Positions 1 through 9,881 of a stretch of 64,000 bases of DNA are shown in pieces (position 1 is the first letter of the stretch; each line of letters starts with the position of its first letter). This stretch comes from CBDCWQ01 sp965223435 (lineage in GTDB: Bacteria; Myxococcota; Kuafuiibacteriia; Kuafuiibacteriales; Kuafuiibacteriaceae). Where the stretch lies: the NCBI GenBank assembly GCA_965223435.1, contig CBDCWQ010000014.1:122334-186333 (forward strand), given 5' to 3'. A model generated the notes under the pieces. It was given only the letters and a program-made list of their open reading frames with translations, searched no databases and had not been told where the DNA came from. Position numbers and translations under genes: made by a program.

Positions 1-315
1 ATGTTCTCGAATCCAAAGACGCTCGGGATGACTTGCATGGCCCCTTGCATCCACGTTCGGGTGTTCAAGATCAACCCTTGAACGGCACCATTTCTTCACT
101 TTTGTCAGCGCACACTGCGCGTGGGCACGACCGCCTGAACCGCAACCCCAGCAAATGTCATCAGGATGACAGTATCGCCCTACGACGTTTGCCCGATCCC
201 CACGCCCATGGCCCCCAACCGCTGGGCGAAACCCGTGATACGACCCCGCGACGTCAACTCCAGCGTCAAAAATATGCCATTCACGCTGGAGGTCACCGCC
301 TTCAGGGGCGACGCC
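1..315. other. Gene-free left edge
   Basis: I see no convincing gene here. The only reading frames are short or continue antisense into the next gene. It lies downstream of the minus-strand lipoprotein gene ending at 316. No clear intrinsic terminator with a T-run was found. Confidence 0.5.
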
Positions 316-2847
316 CTACCGCCGGTCGAAAAACCGAACGCTGGTGATCGAACTCCAGGCATTCTCGGTGTTCCCACGGCCCACAATGCGAAGGTAACGC
401 CCCACTGCACCTGCACCCAGCCTATGGAGTTCGTGCGCGTTCGAGCGACCCAAACTCTCACGACCACGCAAGACCGAATCGAAGTGAACCCCATCAATAG
501 AAGCAAGCAGATCAAACGTCGCAATACGCTTGTCCCCTCGATACCAGGCAATGGCAACCTTCTTGAAAGACAGAACCCTGCCAAAGTCGTACTCAATGGA
601 TTGGCCGGGCGACGGCGCCGACCATCGGGTCTTCAGATCACCATCAAGGGTATTGCTGGCCACGTTTCCGTCGTCCTCTGTGGCCTGAGCCTCGGCCGGA
701 AAGACCTCGCCCACCGAAGCCGCAGGCGTCACCCCCAAGCGCCGGAGACTCGGTTCTGGCGTCTTGTCGGTGATGACCCGGTCTATTCTCTTCAGAACAA
801 TCTTGTCGAGCTTGAAGCCCTCCTCTCGCACCCGCACCGCAAGCACATGTCGCCCGGGTCCATCGACTTGTACGGTCGCGTGCGCACCCGTCCAAACCTC
901 GTCGCTCCACACCCACCGCTTATGCGGCAAAAAGCCCGACATCTTTCCCGCACCGGCCGACTCCACCCCATCGAGGTCAACGTGCAAGGAATCTGCCGCA
1001 TGACCACGTCCAAAACCACGGACCAGTACGCGATAGGTGCCTCCTTTCTGGAGGTTCAAACGATAGCGAAGCGCACCCACACGACCGACACAGGGCAGCT
1101 CGTAGCAGGTTCCGGAACCGTTGCGTGTCTCCATGTACCCGTCACCCCTATAGCCCTTTGTTCTCACGCCAAACTGCCACTGCGAAGCGCCCACACCCAC
1201 GTTTTCGTCAAAGTCTTCGGCCTCCACCACAATGACGTCATCGCCTTGAAAACATGGAGGGCCAAGCCGACGCCGAACCTGCGCTTCGTGAATGTTCGGT
1301 GGCCTAAGAGTCCGGGCATCAATATGGGCTTCGCTGGTATGCCAGTCCAGTGCCGAACACGTGCTGTTTGTAGGAAAACCAACAATATTAAGCCGACCTC
1401 CTCCGAACGAACACCCGACGTTGTCGAATTTCCCCGCGCCGCGAATATTCCAGAAGGTATTGTAAGCTCCCGAATGCGGACCTCGTGACTCCGACCCACC
1501 GCTCTTTAGGGCCCGAAGCGGATTCCCAAGATCAATGTTTGTGAAAAGGTTCTGATGGGCGCCCGACCGATGGTGATCCATCCCCAGTTTTTCACCGTGA
1601 CCATTCGAGTAGACGTTTCCCCGGTCGAAACGCGTCAGGGCTAGGTCATGAACAAAAGGAACTTCAACGCTGAAGTGGGTTACAAGGTTGTCCGCAGCCG
1701 CATCAACAATGAGCGCATGATGCCCATGCTGTGCGGGCGATTCGATGGAGCTTCTGGATCTCGAAACCCCGATACGAACGTCGGTCACAGTGCAAAAACG
1801 TGTATCCTGGCTCAGGTCGATTCCACGGTCCGCATTGATGATATCGACGTTGCGGACCCAACAATTCGAAACATCTTCGAACCTGAGGGCGTTGTAGCCG
1901 GCTTCGTTGAGGTGACCGCCATAGATGGCGTGTTTGAATTCGATAGACAAGTTCTCAATACCGACTTCCGTCACCGAGGGTCTTGGTTCCCTAATCTCGG
2001 GTTGCCACCTGAGCTGAACATCCACGGGCAAGGGTCTTTCCAACTCAATCCGTCTTCCCGAAACGCTGGTCAAACGCGATTCGAACCACAGCATGGGCGC
2101 ACCGTCATACTCCTCGGCAAGTGCACCATCATCGGTATGGAGGTGCCGAAACAAACTCCCGTCACCGGGGTCCGTTTGAACCAGACGAATCCAATCTCCG
2201 GGTCGAAAACGACTCGAGGACACGTCCAACAAGCGTGTGCCTCGGGCCTGAGAATCGGTGACCCGTGCAAGCCTTTCACCGCGTTCTTCGTCAGCCGCGC
2301 GTCCAATCCACAAAAACGCGCCCTTAAAACGCCAGTCTGTCTGGGGCCAAACTTCTTGTCCCGGGCGCTTGATGTACAAAATCGTGCGTTCTTTGCTCTG
2401 CCCCTGCAGAACCCAAGACCCCTTGTTCGTTACTCTGATAATGTCATCGATAAGATATCGGCCGTTGGGCACAAAAACAGCTTGCCCTGGTTTGGCCGCT
2501 TTTATGGCTTTGCTGAATGCGGCAGAATCGTCGGTCCGGCCGTTTCCACGGGCCCCGAAACTTCGAACATTGATTCGGTCCAACACATCCGGAATCGGAT
2601 ATTCGCCCGAGCGGTACCCGGCGAAAGAAAAATCAGAAAGGCGATGATCCGGATCCTCTGTATCCCACAACTCCCCTTGCCTTCCCCAAAGGGTCGAATA
2701 AGCGATAGGAGGGGAGGCTTCGAGCGGCTGGGACGCGACTTTCGCCGACCGCACCTTTTGACCCTCCCCGCACGAAATCCCCACGAAAAAGAGTACTACA
2801 ACCGACAACAGTGTCGAACCTCGAACGGAATTTGAAGATGATTTCAT
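316..2847 (-). CDS. Secreted lipoprotein: pectate-lyase-like beta-helix + CBM-like + F5/8C (discoidin) domains
   Basis: A predicted surface polysaccharide-binding or -cleaving protein of 843 residues. The start at 2847 is chosen because GAGGAA lies just upstream and the N-terminus then forms a lipoprotein signal (MKSSSNS..., lipobox VGISC, Cys about 26). From about residue 92 the INVRSFGARGNG...DD segment is the usual entry to the pectate-lyase-3/GH28 right-handed beta-helix. Residues about 540-690 (VEAEDF..., a Gly/Tyr-rich beta region, LDKIVL) look like a CBM of the CBM6/35 type. The last about 140 residues (NTLDGDLKTRWS..., GRYLRIVG) are an F5/8 type C discoidin-like domain. Catalytic residues are not assignable by eye, so lyase, hydrolase or pure adhesin all remain possible. 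It appears monocistronic. Confidence 0.8.
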   Translation of the reverse strand: MKSSSNSVRGSTLLSVVVLFFVGISCGEGQKVRSAKVASQPLEASPPIAYSTLWGRQGELWDTEDPDHRLSDFSFAGYRSGEYPIPDVLDRINVRSFGARGNGRTDDSAAFSKAIKAAKPGQAVFVPNGRYLIDDIIRVTNKGSWVLQGQSKERTILYIKRPGQEVWPQTDWRFKGAFLWIGRAADEERGERLARVTDSQARGTRLLDVSSSRFRPGDWIRLVQTDPGDGSLFRHLHTDDGALAEEYDGAPMLWFESRLTSVSGRRIELERPLPVDVQLRWQPEIREPRPSVTEVGIENLSIEFKHAIYGGHLNEAGYNALRFEDVSNCWVRNVDIINADRGIDLSQDTRFCTVTDVRIGVSRSRSSIESPAQHGHHALIVDAAADNLVTHFSVEVPFVHDLALTRFDRGNVYSNGHGEKLGMDHHRSGAHQNLFTNIDLGNPLRALKSGGSESRGPHSGAYNTFWNIRGAGKFDNVGCSFGGGRLNIVGFPTNSTCSALDWHTSEAHIDARTLRPPNIHEAQVRRRLGPPCFQGDDVIVVEAEDFDENVGVGASQWQFGVRTKGYRGDGYMETRNGSGTCYELPCVGRVGALRYRLNLQKGGTYRVLVRGFGRGHAADSLHVDLDGVESAGAGKMSGFLPHKRWVWSDEVWTGAHATVQVDGPGRHVLAVRVREEGFKLDKIVLKRIDRVITDKTPEPSLRRLGVTPAASVGEVFPAEAQATEDDGNVASNTLDGDLKTRWSAPSPGQSIEYDFGRVLSFKKVAIAWYRGDKRIATFDLLASIDGVHFDSVLRGRESLGRSNAHELHRLGAGAVGRYLRIVGRGNTENAWSSITSVRFFDRR

Positions 2848-3783
2848 GTCGTTCCTCACCCACAAAGACGCCTCATACAATGCTGCGTGCGCAGGCTCGC
2901 CCTGAGACCAAAACCCAAGGACCCAACTTCTTCACGGCCAAAGACGGAGACGAATCGTTTGTATCTTTGCTTAGCTTGTCACTCGATCGATCGTTATCGA
3001 TGAGTTTCTTTTCGGGACGGAAACCTATGCGATGAAACGCGCTCTTCGCAAGTCACGACGTCCAACGTTCGCAATTTCGCTGTTCATGCACAACAATCAA
3101 ATGTCGTCCCGTCGTGCTGACACCCATTCACATCAACACCGCAATCATTACGCCAAAAAATGCGATTTTCACAAAGAAGACATTCAAAACAACAAGGCCC
3201 AATGACCCCTGAAACAAAACCTGACAAAAGGACGAAACCAACCTCACGAAAAGCGCAACATTTTGGCCGGCAAGGATATAGACATTGCAACAAGTACAAC
3301 TGAACGACACTTCAAAGGAATAAATCGCAAGCCAAAAAAGATACCCCGGCTTATTATCGCATGACAATTTTCGCGAAGTCAGTACGTCAATTGACGGTTC
3401 CGGCGTCCAAGAGTCTCCCCAGCCGTTTGATGACCCACGCTCAAAAAATGGGTCATCAACGCGCACCACAGAACCCACTGAACGGTGCAACAAACAGTCG
3501 AAAGAGCACGCAATGGATCATGCAGTCACGAGGAATATCGTAGGCAGCCGGAGTCGGTGCCAGACACTTTCAAAAGATGTAGCACGCCAGTCGCCGAGCA
3601 AGATGTGTTGTCGGAAAAAATGCAAGAAGCCGCTTCCCTCTTTTCGATCCCGTTTTCGAGTGTGAGGAACGAAGCGGACAGCCGACGCACAGTTTAGACC
3701 GATGGTGTGTTGCCCATAGAGAAATTGCTCAAAACCCAAATTTTGAAGCCCATCCGAGAGGACAGAGGGGGGCTTGAACGTAT
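2848..3783. other. 936-bp gene-poor spacer
   Basis: This spacer is clearly more AT-rich than its surroundings, with no convincing gene. A hydrophobic minus-strand frame at 3128-3493 has no recognisable domain or good ribosome site and is rejected. Directly visible items are a perfect 12-bp palindrome CGTCAATTGACG at 3385-3396 and a GGTGCCAGACACTT motif at 3556-3569. The spacer must contain the promoter of the lipoprotein gene that starts at 2847, but I cannot place it. Confidence 0.5.
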
Positions 3784-4833
3784 TCAGGGCGTGCCTTTGT
3801 CCCTTTGGAGGACAAAGTTGTAGCTTGCCTTGAGTTTGCCTGCTGGGATCATCTGCTCAATCTTCACGTAGCCGCCAGCTTCGACCGTGATCTTGTGGGG
3901 CTTTTTGGGATCCAGGTTGGCCAGCTTGACCGAGCGCTTTCCGAGGGCGATTTGGTCATCGACAACGATTTTCGACGCGATGGGCGAGACATCGATGGAG
4001 ACCGTAAGGAGGCCGGGTTTGCTGATGGGAACCAGGTCAACGTCTTTTCGCACTGACTTTTCACCAGGCTGAACTTCCACGCTCATCTTGTGCGGTTCGT
4101 ACCCCTCGAGGCTGAGCACAAATTCATGGGTGCCGGATGGAAGCGTCAGCTTCACCGGTGACTGCTGGGGTGAAACTTTGCCGTTGATCGTCACCTTGGC
4201 CTTGGGCGGCGTCGTGTACAGCTCGATGATTCCGCGCTCTTGCGAACTCATTCCCGCAAACACAGCCGCCAGAACCCCGACAATCACCAACACAAAGACC
4301 GCAGTCTTCAAGAGCCGCATGGCCTTGTCCTTGGGGTTGGCCTGTCCCATCAAGTCGCCGGTGGTGATCATGGGCGCGGCGCCACCCGGTGGGACTTTAG
4401 GCGGCGCCATCCAAAGCAGCGTGTTTTCACCAAAGCCAGGTTGTCCCGGCTGAGGCGGACCGTCTTCTTTTTTGTCTTTGGCACCGGAACCACCCGAAGG
4501 AGCGGGGCCTTCCGCCGGCGGCGACCGAGCCTCGACTTTCGGGGCCGGAGCCGTCGGAGCGGCTCCATTGCCCGTTCCGATGGCTTCGAGCGAGATACCC
4601 GCGTCGAAGGACGGCAGCGCCGGCATCGCACGCGTAGGGGCGTCGCCAATGTCGTCACCAGCATCGGGACCGATCACCACTTGGTGAGCAACCGCGCTTC
4701 TCTTTTTCTGCTGTTCCATCCGCTGACGCGCTTCGCGCAATGCGCGCAACTCGTCGGGCTTGAGCGGATCAAGCAGGGTTCTGTCATCGGGGGGCGGCTT
4801 TTCGCCCCCACCTTGTCCGTGGCCGTTGGTCAT
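3784..4833 (-). CDS. Membrane-anchored protein with two PEGA-type domains
   Basis: Product of 349 residues. The start at 4833 is preferred because GGAG lies about 9 bases upstream; an upstream in-frame ATG at 4878 has poorer context. Residues 1-170 are a low-complexity, Pro/Gly/Ala-rich, probably cytoplasmic region. One transmembrane helix follows at about 173-196 (TAVFVLVIVGVLAAVFAG). Residues about 201-270 are a PEGA domain (ELYTTPPKAKVTINGK, LPSGTHEFVLSLEGYEP). A second, more divergent PEGA-like repeat covers about 275-345 (VDDQIALGK, KPHKITVEAGGYV). PEGA domains are small surface beta-sandwiches that often accompany bacterial Ser/Thr kinases; here no kinase domain is attached, so it may be a partner or substrate of the kinases elsewhere in the window. 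It is divergent from recD2. Confidence 0.8.
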   Translation of the reverse strand: MTNGHGQGGGEKPPPDDRTLLDPLKPDELRALREARQRMEQQKKRSAVAHQVVIGPDAGDDIGDAPTRAMPALPSFDAGISLEAIGTGNGAAPTAPAPKVEARSPPAEGPAPSGGSGAKDKKEDGPPQPGQPGFGENTLLWMAPPKVPPGGAAPMITTGDLMGQANPKDKAMRLLKTAVFVLVIVGVLAAVFAGMSSQERGIIELYTTPPKAKVTINGKVSPQQSPVKLTLPSGTHEFVLSLEGYEPHKMSVEVQPGEKSVRKDVDLVPISKPGLLTVSIDVSPIASKIVVDDQIALGKRSVKLANLDPKKPHKITVEAGGYVKIEQMIPAGKLKASYNFVLQRDKGTP

Positions 4834-5286
4834 GAAGCGAGCTCCAAGACCCCGATCGGTACCACAAGTGCTGGTCATGGAACAGGTTTCCGTAAAGACC
4901 TCATGTGCCCAACACCGAGGCCCGCGCACATGGACCCCGGATTTGAAAGCCCCTTCGCTAAGACCCGTCGAACCCGCAAAACGTTCCTAATGACAGGCCA
5001 TTGGCGCCCCCCGGGTGCACCGATTCAGGCCCGCTCGGCGCAGGGTAAACGAACCGAACGCACGCGCGGGGCCGAGCGACATCGATGCGCCCGCATGTCG
5101 GGTGCCCCACCCACATCCTCAACCCTTTTTCCGCTCGGCACGTCACTGAACTGAAGGAATGATGCGTTCCCAGCCCCGCCATGCGGCGCGGGCTGGGGAC
5201 CACTTCCCGAACCGGATCTTGACGCCCAGCCAACATCTCAGGGCGATATCCCGCTGCCGGTCGTTCCGTTGCGCCCCGGCCGAGTG
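4834..5286. other. Divergent spacer between the PEGA gene and recD2
   Basis: A 453-bp intergenic region that should hold two divergent promoters; I cannot place either with confidence. It contains a small inverted repeat (CGACAT ... ATGTCG, about 5090-5107) and the GC-rich hairpin listed separately at 5166-5200. No small gene was recognised. Confidence 0.5.
5166..5200. promoter_or_regulatory. GC-rich hairpin upstream of recD2
   Basis: TCCCAGCCCCGC is followed after a short loop by GCGCGGGCTGGGGA, giving a stem of about 10-11 pairs with one bulge. It lies about 90 bases before the recD2 start. There is no T-run, so it is not an intrinsic terminator. The function is unknown. Confidence 0.35.
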
Positions 5287-7482
5287 ATGGGAAACGAGCA
5301 CCGTAACTTGCCCGAGGCCCAGGGCCAAAGCATTGAGGTGCAGGTCGAACGCGTCGTATTTTGCAACCCGGAAACCGCGTGGGCTGTTCTTCGGTGCCTT
5401 GCCCCTGGCAAGGCGCCAGGCCTCACCGCGGTCGGTCCCCTGGTGGGCATCAAACCCGGAGAGCATCTTCGCCTGCGGGGAGAATGGATCGTCGACAAAA
5501 AATACGGGTCACAATTCCGAGTCACCCACTACTTGAGCCTGAAACCCAGTACGCTCGCCGGCATCGAGCGCTACTTAGGCTCGGGCCTCGTCGAAGGCAT
5601 TGGGCCGGCCATGGCCAAGCGCCTGGTCGCACACTTCGGACGACAAACCTTGAACGTCATCGAGGAACACGCCGAACGCCTGACCGAGGTTGAAGGCATT
5701 GGCCCCGTTCGTCGCGACCGCATTCACGATGCTTGGCGGAGTCAAGAAGGCATCAAAGAGATCTTAATCTTCTTGCAGGCTCACGGAGTGTCCACCGCGC
5801 ACGCAATCCGAATACACAAATGCTATGGTGAAAACGCGATGTCTATCGTCCGGGAGAACCCATTTAGGCTCGCTCTGGATATCATTGGAATCGGCTTTCA
5901 GACGGCAGACGCCATCGCAAGCAGTCTCGGCATCGAAAAAACATCTCTCAAGCGCGCACAGTCCGGCGTCCTCCACGCACTGGCTGAGGCCGCGACCGAA
6001 GGCCATGTTTACCTCCCACAACGAGCGCTCCAAAAACGCGCACGGGCCATTTTGGCGATTGAAGACCATATCGTCACAAAAGCCATCGACCTGCTCCTGT
6101 CTGAGGACAAGCTTGTCAGAGAAGACGCGCAAGCCTCGGATGCGATCTATTTGCCCGCGCTTCATGCGGCTGAAGACGAATGCCACCGGGGCCTAAGAAG
6201 AATCGCCGACGCCCATCAGGGCACAGCCCCTGGCGAGATCGAACATGTGATCTCACGGCTCGAAGTGGACATGGGCATCCACCTTGCTGCCGCTCAAAAA
6301 GAAGCCATTCAATTTGCGGTCACCGGCAAGATCGTGGTCATCACTGGCGGTCCCGGAACCGGAAAAACCACCATCGTAAACGGCATCATCAGAATCCTCA
6401 CCCAAAGAGGCTCTCGAATCGTCCTTGCAGCGCCTACCGGAAGGGCCGCGCGCCGTCTGAGTGAGTCGTCGGGACAAGAAGCAAAAACGATTCATCGATT
6501 GCTTGAATTTGATCCGCGCACCAGCAATTTTCTGAGAACCAAAGAAAGGCCGCTCCCGGCGGACGTTTTGGTTGTCGATGAAGTCTCCATGCTGGACGTC
6601 CCACTTCTCAGCCACCTCTTGCAAGCCGTACCGAGCTTCGCCCGTTTGATCTTCGTGGGAGACGTGGACCAACTCCCGTCGGTCGGTCCAGGCAACGTTC
6701 TTCGGGACGTCATCGCGTCCCAAGTGGCCAAAGTTATCGAACTCACCCAGATTTTTCGCCAAGCGGAGCAAAGTCTGATCGTGAAGAATGCGCATGCGAT
6801 CAACCGAAGTCGAGTAGAGGACTTGGATCTATCCAACCACACCTCTTCAGACTTCTTTTTCATTGAACGCACCTCGGCCGAAGATATTCTCGATACGATC
6901 AAGACCCTGGTGAACACACGCATTCCCCAGCGCTTTGGCTTTGACCCCTTTGACGATCTTCAAGTCCTTACTCCGATGCATCGAGGCACTCTTGGTGCCC
7001 AAAACCTCAATGAGACCCTCCAAGGCTGTCTCAATCCCGCGGGCCCCACCCTCACCCGCGGCCAACATCAATTCCGGCTCCTCGACAAAGTCATGCAGAC
7101 ACGCAACAATTACGATCTCGGTGTTTCCAACGGCGATATCGGTCGCGTTCGCAGCATCATGGAAGAGGAGCGACGGCTCACCGTCGACTTTCAGGGTCGC
7201 CTTGTGACCTACGAACCCAGCCATCTGGACCAGCTGGTCTTGGCCTACGCCTGCTCAGTGCACAAATCTCAAGGAAGCGAGTACCGGGCGGTCATCATCC
7301 CCCTGTCCACCCAGCACTACGTCATGTTGAGACGCAATCTGCTCTATACCGCAGTCACCCGCGGTAAGGAACTGGTCGTCCTTGTAGGAAGCAAAAAAGC
7401 ACTGAAAATCGCCATAGACACCGCCCATGTGAAAACAAGACATTCTTTGTTGGCGGAGCGCCTGGCGGGGGCAGTCCCCTAG
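5287..7482 (+). CDS. recD2: RecD2/TraA-type ATP-dependent DNA helicase
   Basis: A superfamily 1B 5'-3' DNA helicase of 731 residues. The N-terminal extension typical of RecD2, absent from RecBCD RecD, is visible, with two helix-hairpin-helix stretches (GLVEGIGPAMAKRLV and VEGIGPVRRDRI, about residues 95-150). The helicase core has Walker A GGPGTGKTT at 354-362, Walker B VVDEVSML at about 429, motif III GDVDQLPSVGPG, an FRQ motif (QIFRQAE), and the C-terminal KSQGSEY and YTAVTRGKE motifs of UvrD/RecD-like helicases. The length fits stand-alone RecD2. Such proteins act in DNA repair or fork processing outside RecBCD; no recB or recC is nearby. The start is uncertain: GTG 5284 and ATG 5287 are adjacent, without a strong ribosome-binding site. 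Confidence 0.93.
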   Translation: MGNEHRNLPEAQGQSIEVQVERVVFCNPETAWAVLRCLAPGKAPGLTAVGPLVGIKPGEHLRLRGEWIVDKKYGSQFRVTHYLSLKPSTLAGIERYLGSGLVEGIGPAMAKRLVAHFGRQTLNVIEEHAERLTEVEGIGPVRRDRIHDAWRSQEGIKEILIFLQAHGVSTAHAIRIHKCYGENAMSIVRENPFRLALDIIGIGFQTADAIASSLGIEKTSLKRAQSGVLHALAEAATEGHVYLPQRALQKRARAILAIEDHIVTKAIDLLLSEDKLVREDAQASDAIYLPALHAAEDECHRGLRRIADAHQGTAPGEIEHVISRLEVDMGIHLAAAQKEAIQFAVTGKIVVITGGPGTGKTTIVNGIIRILTQRGSRIVLAAPTGRAARRLSESSGQEAKTIHRLLEFDPRTSNFLRTKERPLPADVLVVDEVSMLDVPLLSHLLQAVPSFARLIFVGDVDQLPSVGPGNVLRDVIASQVAKVIELTQIFRQAEQSLIVKNAHAINRSRVEDLDLSNHTSSDFFFIERTSAEDILDTIKTLVNTRIPQRFGFDPFDDLQVLTPMHRGTLGAQNLNETLQGCLNPAGPTLTRGQHQFRLLDKVMQTRNNYDLGVSNGDIGRVRSIMEEERRLTVDFQGRLVTYEPSHLDQLVLAYACSVHKSQGSEYRAVIIPLSTQHYVMLRRNLLYTAVTRGKELVVLVGSKKALKIAIDTAHVKTRHSLLAERLAGAVP

Positions 7483-7601
7483 AGAGGGCGTTGAAAAACA
7501 CCCTGCTGACAACGAGAAGCCTCTTTAAGGACTCGAGCCCCCTTGTGTTCCCTTCGCCCACCGCGACAAAGCGCTGGGAACGCAGCCCGAAGCAAGGTAC
7601 A

Positions 7602-8264
7602 ATGCCCGACGGGCGTGTCAGCATGTTTTCACAAAAACTCGAAGAAGCACTCTCTTTAGCGAGCACCCGGCACCACGGACAAACGCGCAAAGGAAGTAGC
7701 GTTCCCTACGTCACGCATTTGTTTCACGCCTCCATGATCCTCGCCAGGCACGGTGAAGCTGAAGACGCGATGATCGCGGCCCTCCTTCACGACATCGTTG
7801 AGGACACTTGTCATTCTCAGAACGAGTGCCTCACGCTTCTCGAGCACATCGAACAACGCTTCGGAACAGCAGTGAAGGAAGCCATCATCACTTTGAGTGA
7901 GCCCAAGCGAAACCAAAAAGGGGCTACCCTTTCATGGAAAGAGCGTAAGATGCGCTATCTCAGCCAGCTCGAAGCCGGCAGCCAGCTGGCGCTGGTCGTC
8001 AGCGCCGCCGACAAGATCCACAACCTCTCGACGCTCCTCGAGGATCTCGCCACCCGAGGCGACGTCGTTTGGCGCATGTTCACGGGAACCCAAGATGAGT
8101 CGCTGTGGTTTTACGAACGGGTCGCCGACGTCCTTCGAGACCGACTCCACAACAAAGTGCTCATGGGTGAACTCAGCGATCTCGTGGAACAGCTCCGGAC
8201 GCGGCTCAGCATTCCCGACCTGTCCAAGTCAAAAAATTCGGTCGATAAGAACCCACCTGATTGA
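7602..8264 (+). CDS. Stand-alone HD-domain phosphohydrolase, (p)ppGpp hydrolase-like
   Basis: Product of 220 residues resembling only the N-terminal HD hydrolase domain of RelA/SpoT enzymes (HD_4 family). The visible signature is LASTRHHGQTRKGSSVPYVTH, then ALLHDIVEDT, then a downstream Asp in SAADKIHNLSTLL. These are the metal-binding H...HD...D residues, in the order seen in SpoT-type and MESH1-type hydrolases. No synthetase or TGS domain follows. The start at 7602 (ATG after AAGG) is preferred to ATG 7623 because both lie just before the homologous part; codons further upstream look non-coding. It is 119 bp downstream of recD2 on the same strand. It might hydrolyse alarmones or another nucleotide; the substrate is inference. 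Confidence 0.8.
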   Translation: MPDGRVSMFSQKLEEALSLASTRHHGQTRKGSSVPYVTHLFHASMILARHGEAEDAMIAALLHDIVEDTCHSQNECLTLLEHIEQRFGTAVKEAIITLSEPKRNQKGATLSWKERKMRYLSQLEAGSQLALVVSAADKIHNLSTLLEDLATRGDVVWRMFTGTQDESLWFYERVADVLRDRLHNKVLMGELSDLVEQLRTRLSIPDLSKSKNSVDKNPPD

Positions 8265-8270
8265 ACGAAA

Positions 8271-8318
8271 CAGGAACGCACGTTCGAAAGGTGCCCGGAT
8301 CCGGACTCGTGCATTCTG
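8271..8318. repeat. Imperfect inverted repeat, related to the 35900-36030 element
   Basis: A 48-bp unit starts just after the HD gene stop. The left arm CAGGAACGCACGTTCG and the right arm CGGACTCGTGCATTCTG are imperfect reverse complements. Both arms, plus the inner AGGTGCC and GGATCCG blocks, match the two ends of the larger element at 35900-36030, so this looks like a compact relative of the same family. It could act as a transcript-end hairpin for the HD gene. Confidence 0.5.
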
Positions 8319-8414
8319 TTGAGTGGTGAAAAGCCTGGTGAAATCGGCCCCTCGCACGTGCAGTCGTGTACGCGTTTCCGTAGGCGTGCGCGTGCGCGAG
8401 CTATTCCGGGTGAC

Positions 8415-9881
8415 CTAATCTGAACCAGCGAGGCGCCAAAGGGGCGCAACATGAGAGACAAAATATGAGTAGGCGCCCTCTGACGCGCTCTTGTCGGTTA
8501 CAGATTTGATCGCCGCATCGGTGGGAAAGCGACGCTGAACCATCCAATAGAGCGGGGCATGATTGCGGTCTCCAGGATCCGTTGAACGATACGCCGTGTG
8601 GGCCCAAGGCGCTCCAGTCGTAAATCCGCGTTTCAAGCGTTCGCCCTGGTATGCCCAAGTGTCAAAACCATTGTGTGAAGCGGCCTCCGCCGCTGGAATG
8701 TACCCCATCAAAGCAAAGAAGTGATAGTGCTGCCCTTCCCCTTTGTTTTCTCCACCAAACCCGTTGACGGTCTTGAATCCGTAGCTTCGTTTGTAACCAT
8801 CATAGGTGTACCCACTGGGATAAACCTGGCCTTGAATGAGGTTCCGAAAGGAACGAATTTCGCCCTTACTAAGCGCCGGGTCGGTGATGTTGTAGATCAA
8901 GTCCGAAACACTGGTCTTAAAAATCCGATCAACGGCCTCCTGAGAATGAGAGACAAAAGCGAAGACCAGCCCAGCGGTTTGATCAAGCGTATAAAAATTC
9001 TCGTAGCCCACGCGGATGGTGTCGGGATACTTCTTGAGGTCACTCCCCTGCACCAGGCTTCCGTCGGGGTGGCGCAGCTTGTTGCCTGCTCATCCAACGC
9101 ATTCAGCAGATCGCCGTGGGGCTTTACCGTAAGAATGCCCGCGTATTTCCGCATGAAATCATCGATATCCTCTTTCTCCGAGGTACTGAGGACACCAGAG
9201 TTGTACAGGAGGTCATACATGAACGCGATTGGATATTGCATGTGCCCACCTCGTTGCGCGCGTTTGGCCCAACTCTCGCCTTCTGCGCCCAACTTTGTCC
9301 AACTGAGAAGCGCAGACTTCATCGCCTTTGCTTTGCTTGATGTTGGCTCCACGAGATAACTCATCGCCGCATCCATGTTGCGCTTGCTAAGCGGCTGGCA
9401 TACCTTGTACATTTCCTTCCATCGAAGGGAGTCTTTCGCAGACGCTGGTTTGCCAACGGCCAGAACCGACTTGATCTTGCTCCAAGCACGAAGTGCGGCT
9501 TCGGGCGCAGTGCGGTTCGAAATTTTTCGTCGAATGCGTTCGATCTCGTCTTGGTTAAAGTAGAGATTGGGGTGCTGGGATGGTGCGATCGCGGTCACCT
9601 CTCCCGGAGTCGGCAAGTTTCGTGGTTCGACGCTAATTCTTACGGTTCCGGTATCTTCACCTCCGCTTTTCGCTGACAGGGCCCGAATTTCATTTTCGGA
9701 CAGTGCCCGGCCATAGATTCGCACATCTTCAATGGTGCCGTCCCAAGGCCGGTCGTTCCGGTCTGGCGGATTGGCCCCGATCCAACAACCCTCCGTTTGA
9801 GAAATGGTGGATGAAAGCCACCGCGGAGCCCTCTTTGCTGAGGAAGGGGCCCCATCGAAAACAAAATTCTCTTTGCGCCAA
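8415..9881 (-). pseudogene. Truncated, frameshifted LamG + alginate-lyase/heparinase-like gene
   Basis: Two overlapping minus-strand frames together encode one protein. The upstream frame begins with the tail of a LamG/concanavalin-like domain (CWIGANPP..., DGTIEDVRIYGRALSENEI) and then a helical region (LYFNQDEIERIRRKI..., AMSYLVEPTSSKAKAM) of the alginate-lyase/heparinase II-III toroid type, up to ...NALDEQ. The match then jumps to the other frame (GNKLRHPDGSLVQGSDLKKYPDTIRVGYENFYTL) and runs to the stop at 8415. The jump fits a one-base loss in a G run near 9085. There is no proper start or signal peptide: the 5' end is cut at the abiEii stop codon. It is most probably a remnant of a secreted polysaccharide lyase. 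Confidence 0.75.

Noticed and set aside
166..1488. 440-codon plus-strand frame
   Set aside because: Antisense to the beta-helix lipoprotein, which has a signal peptide, recognisable domains and a ribosome site.
3128..3493. Hydrophobic 121-codon minus-strand frame
   Set aside because: AT-rich spacer sequence, no ribosome-binding site, no domain; the hydrophobic run is explained by T-rich codons.
3556..3569. GGTGCCAGACACTT, like ends of REP-associated transposon repeats
   Set aside because: Only one clear copy in the window and no inverted partner nearby.
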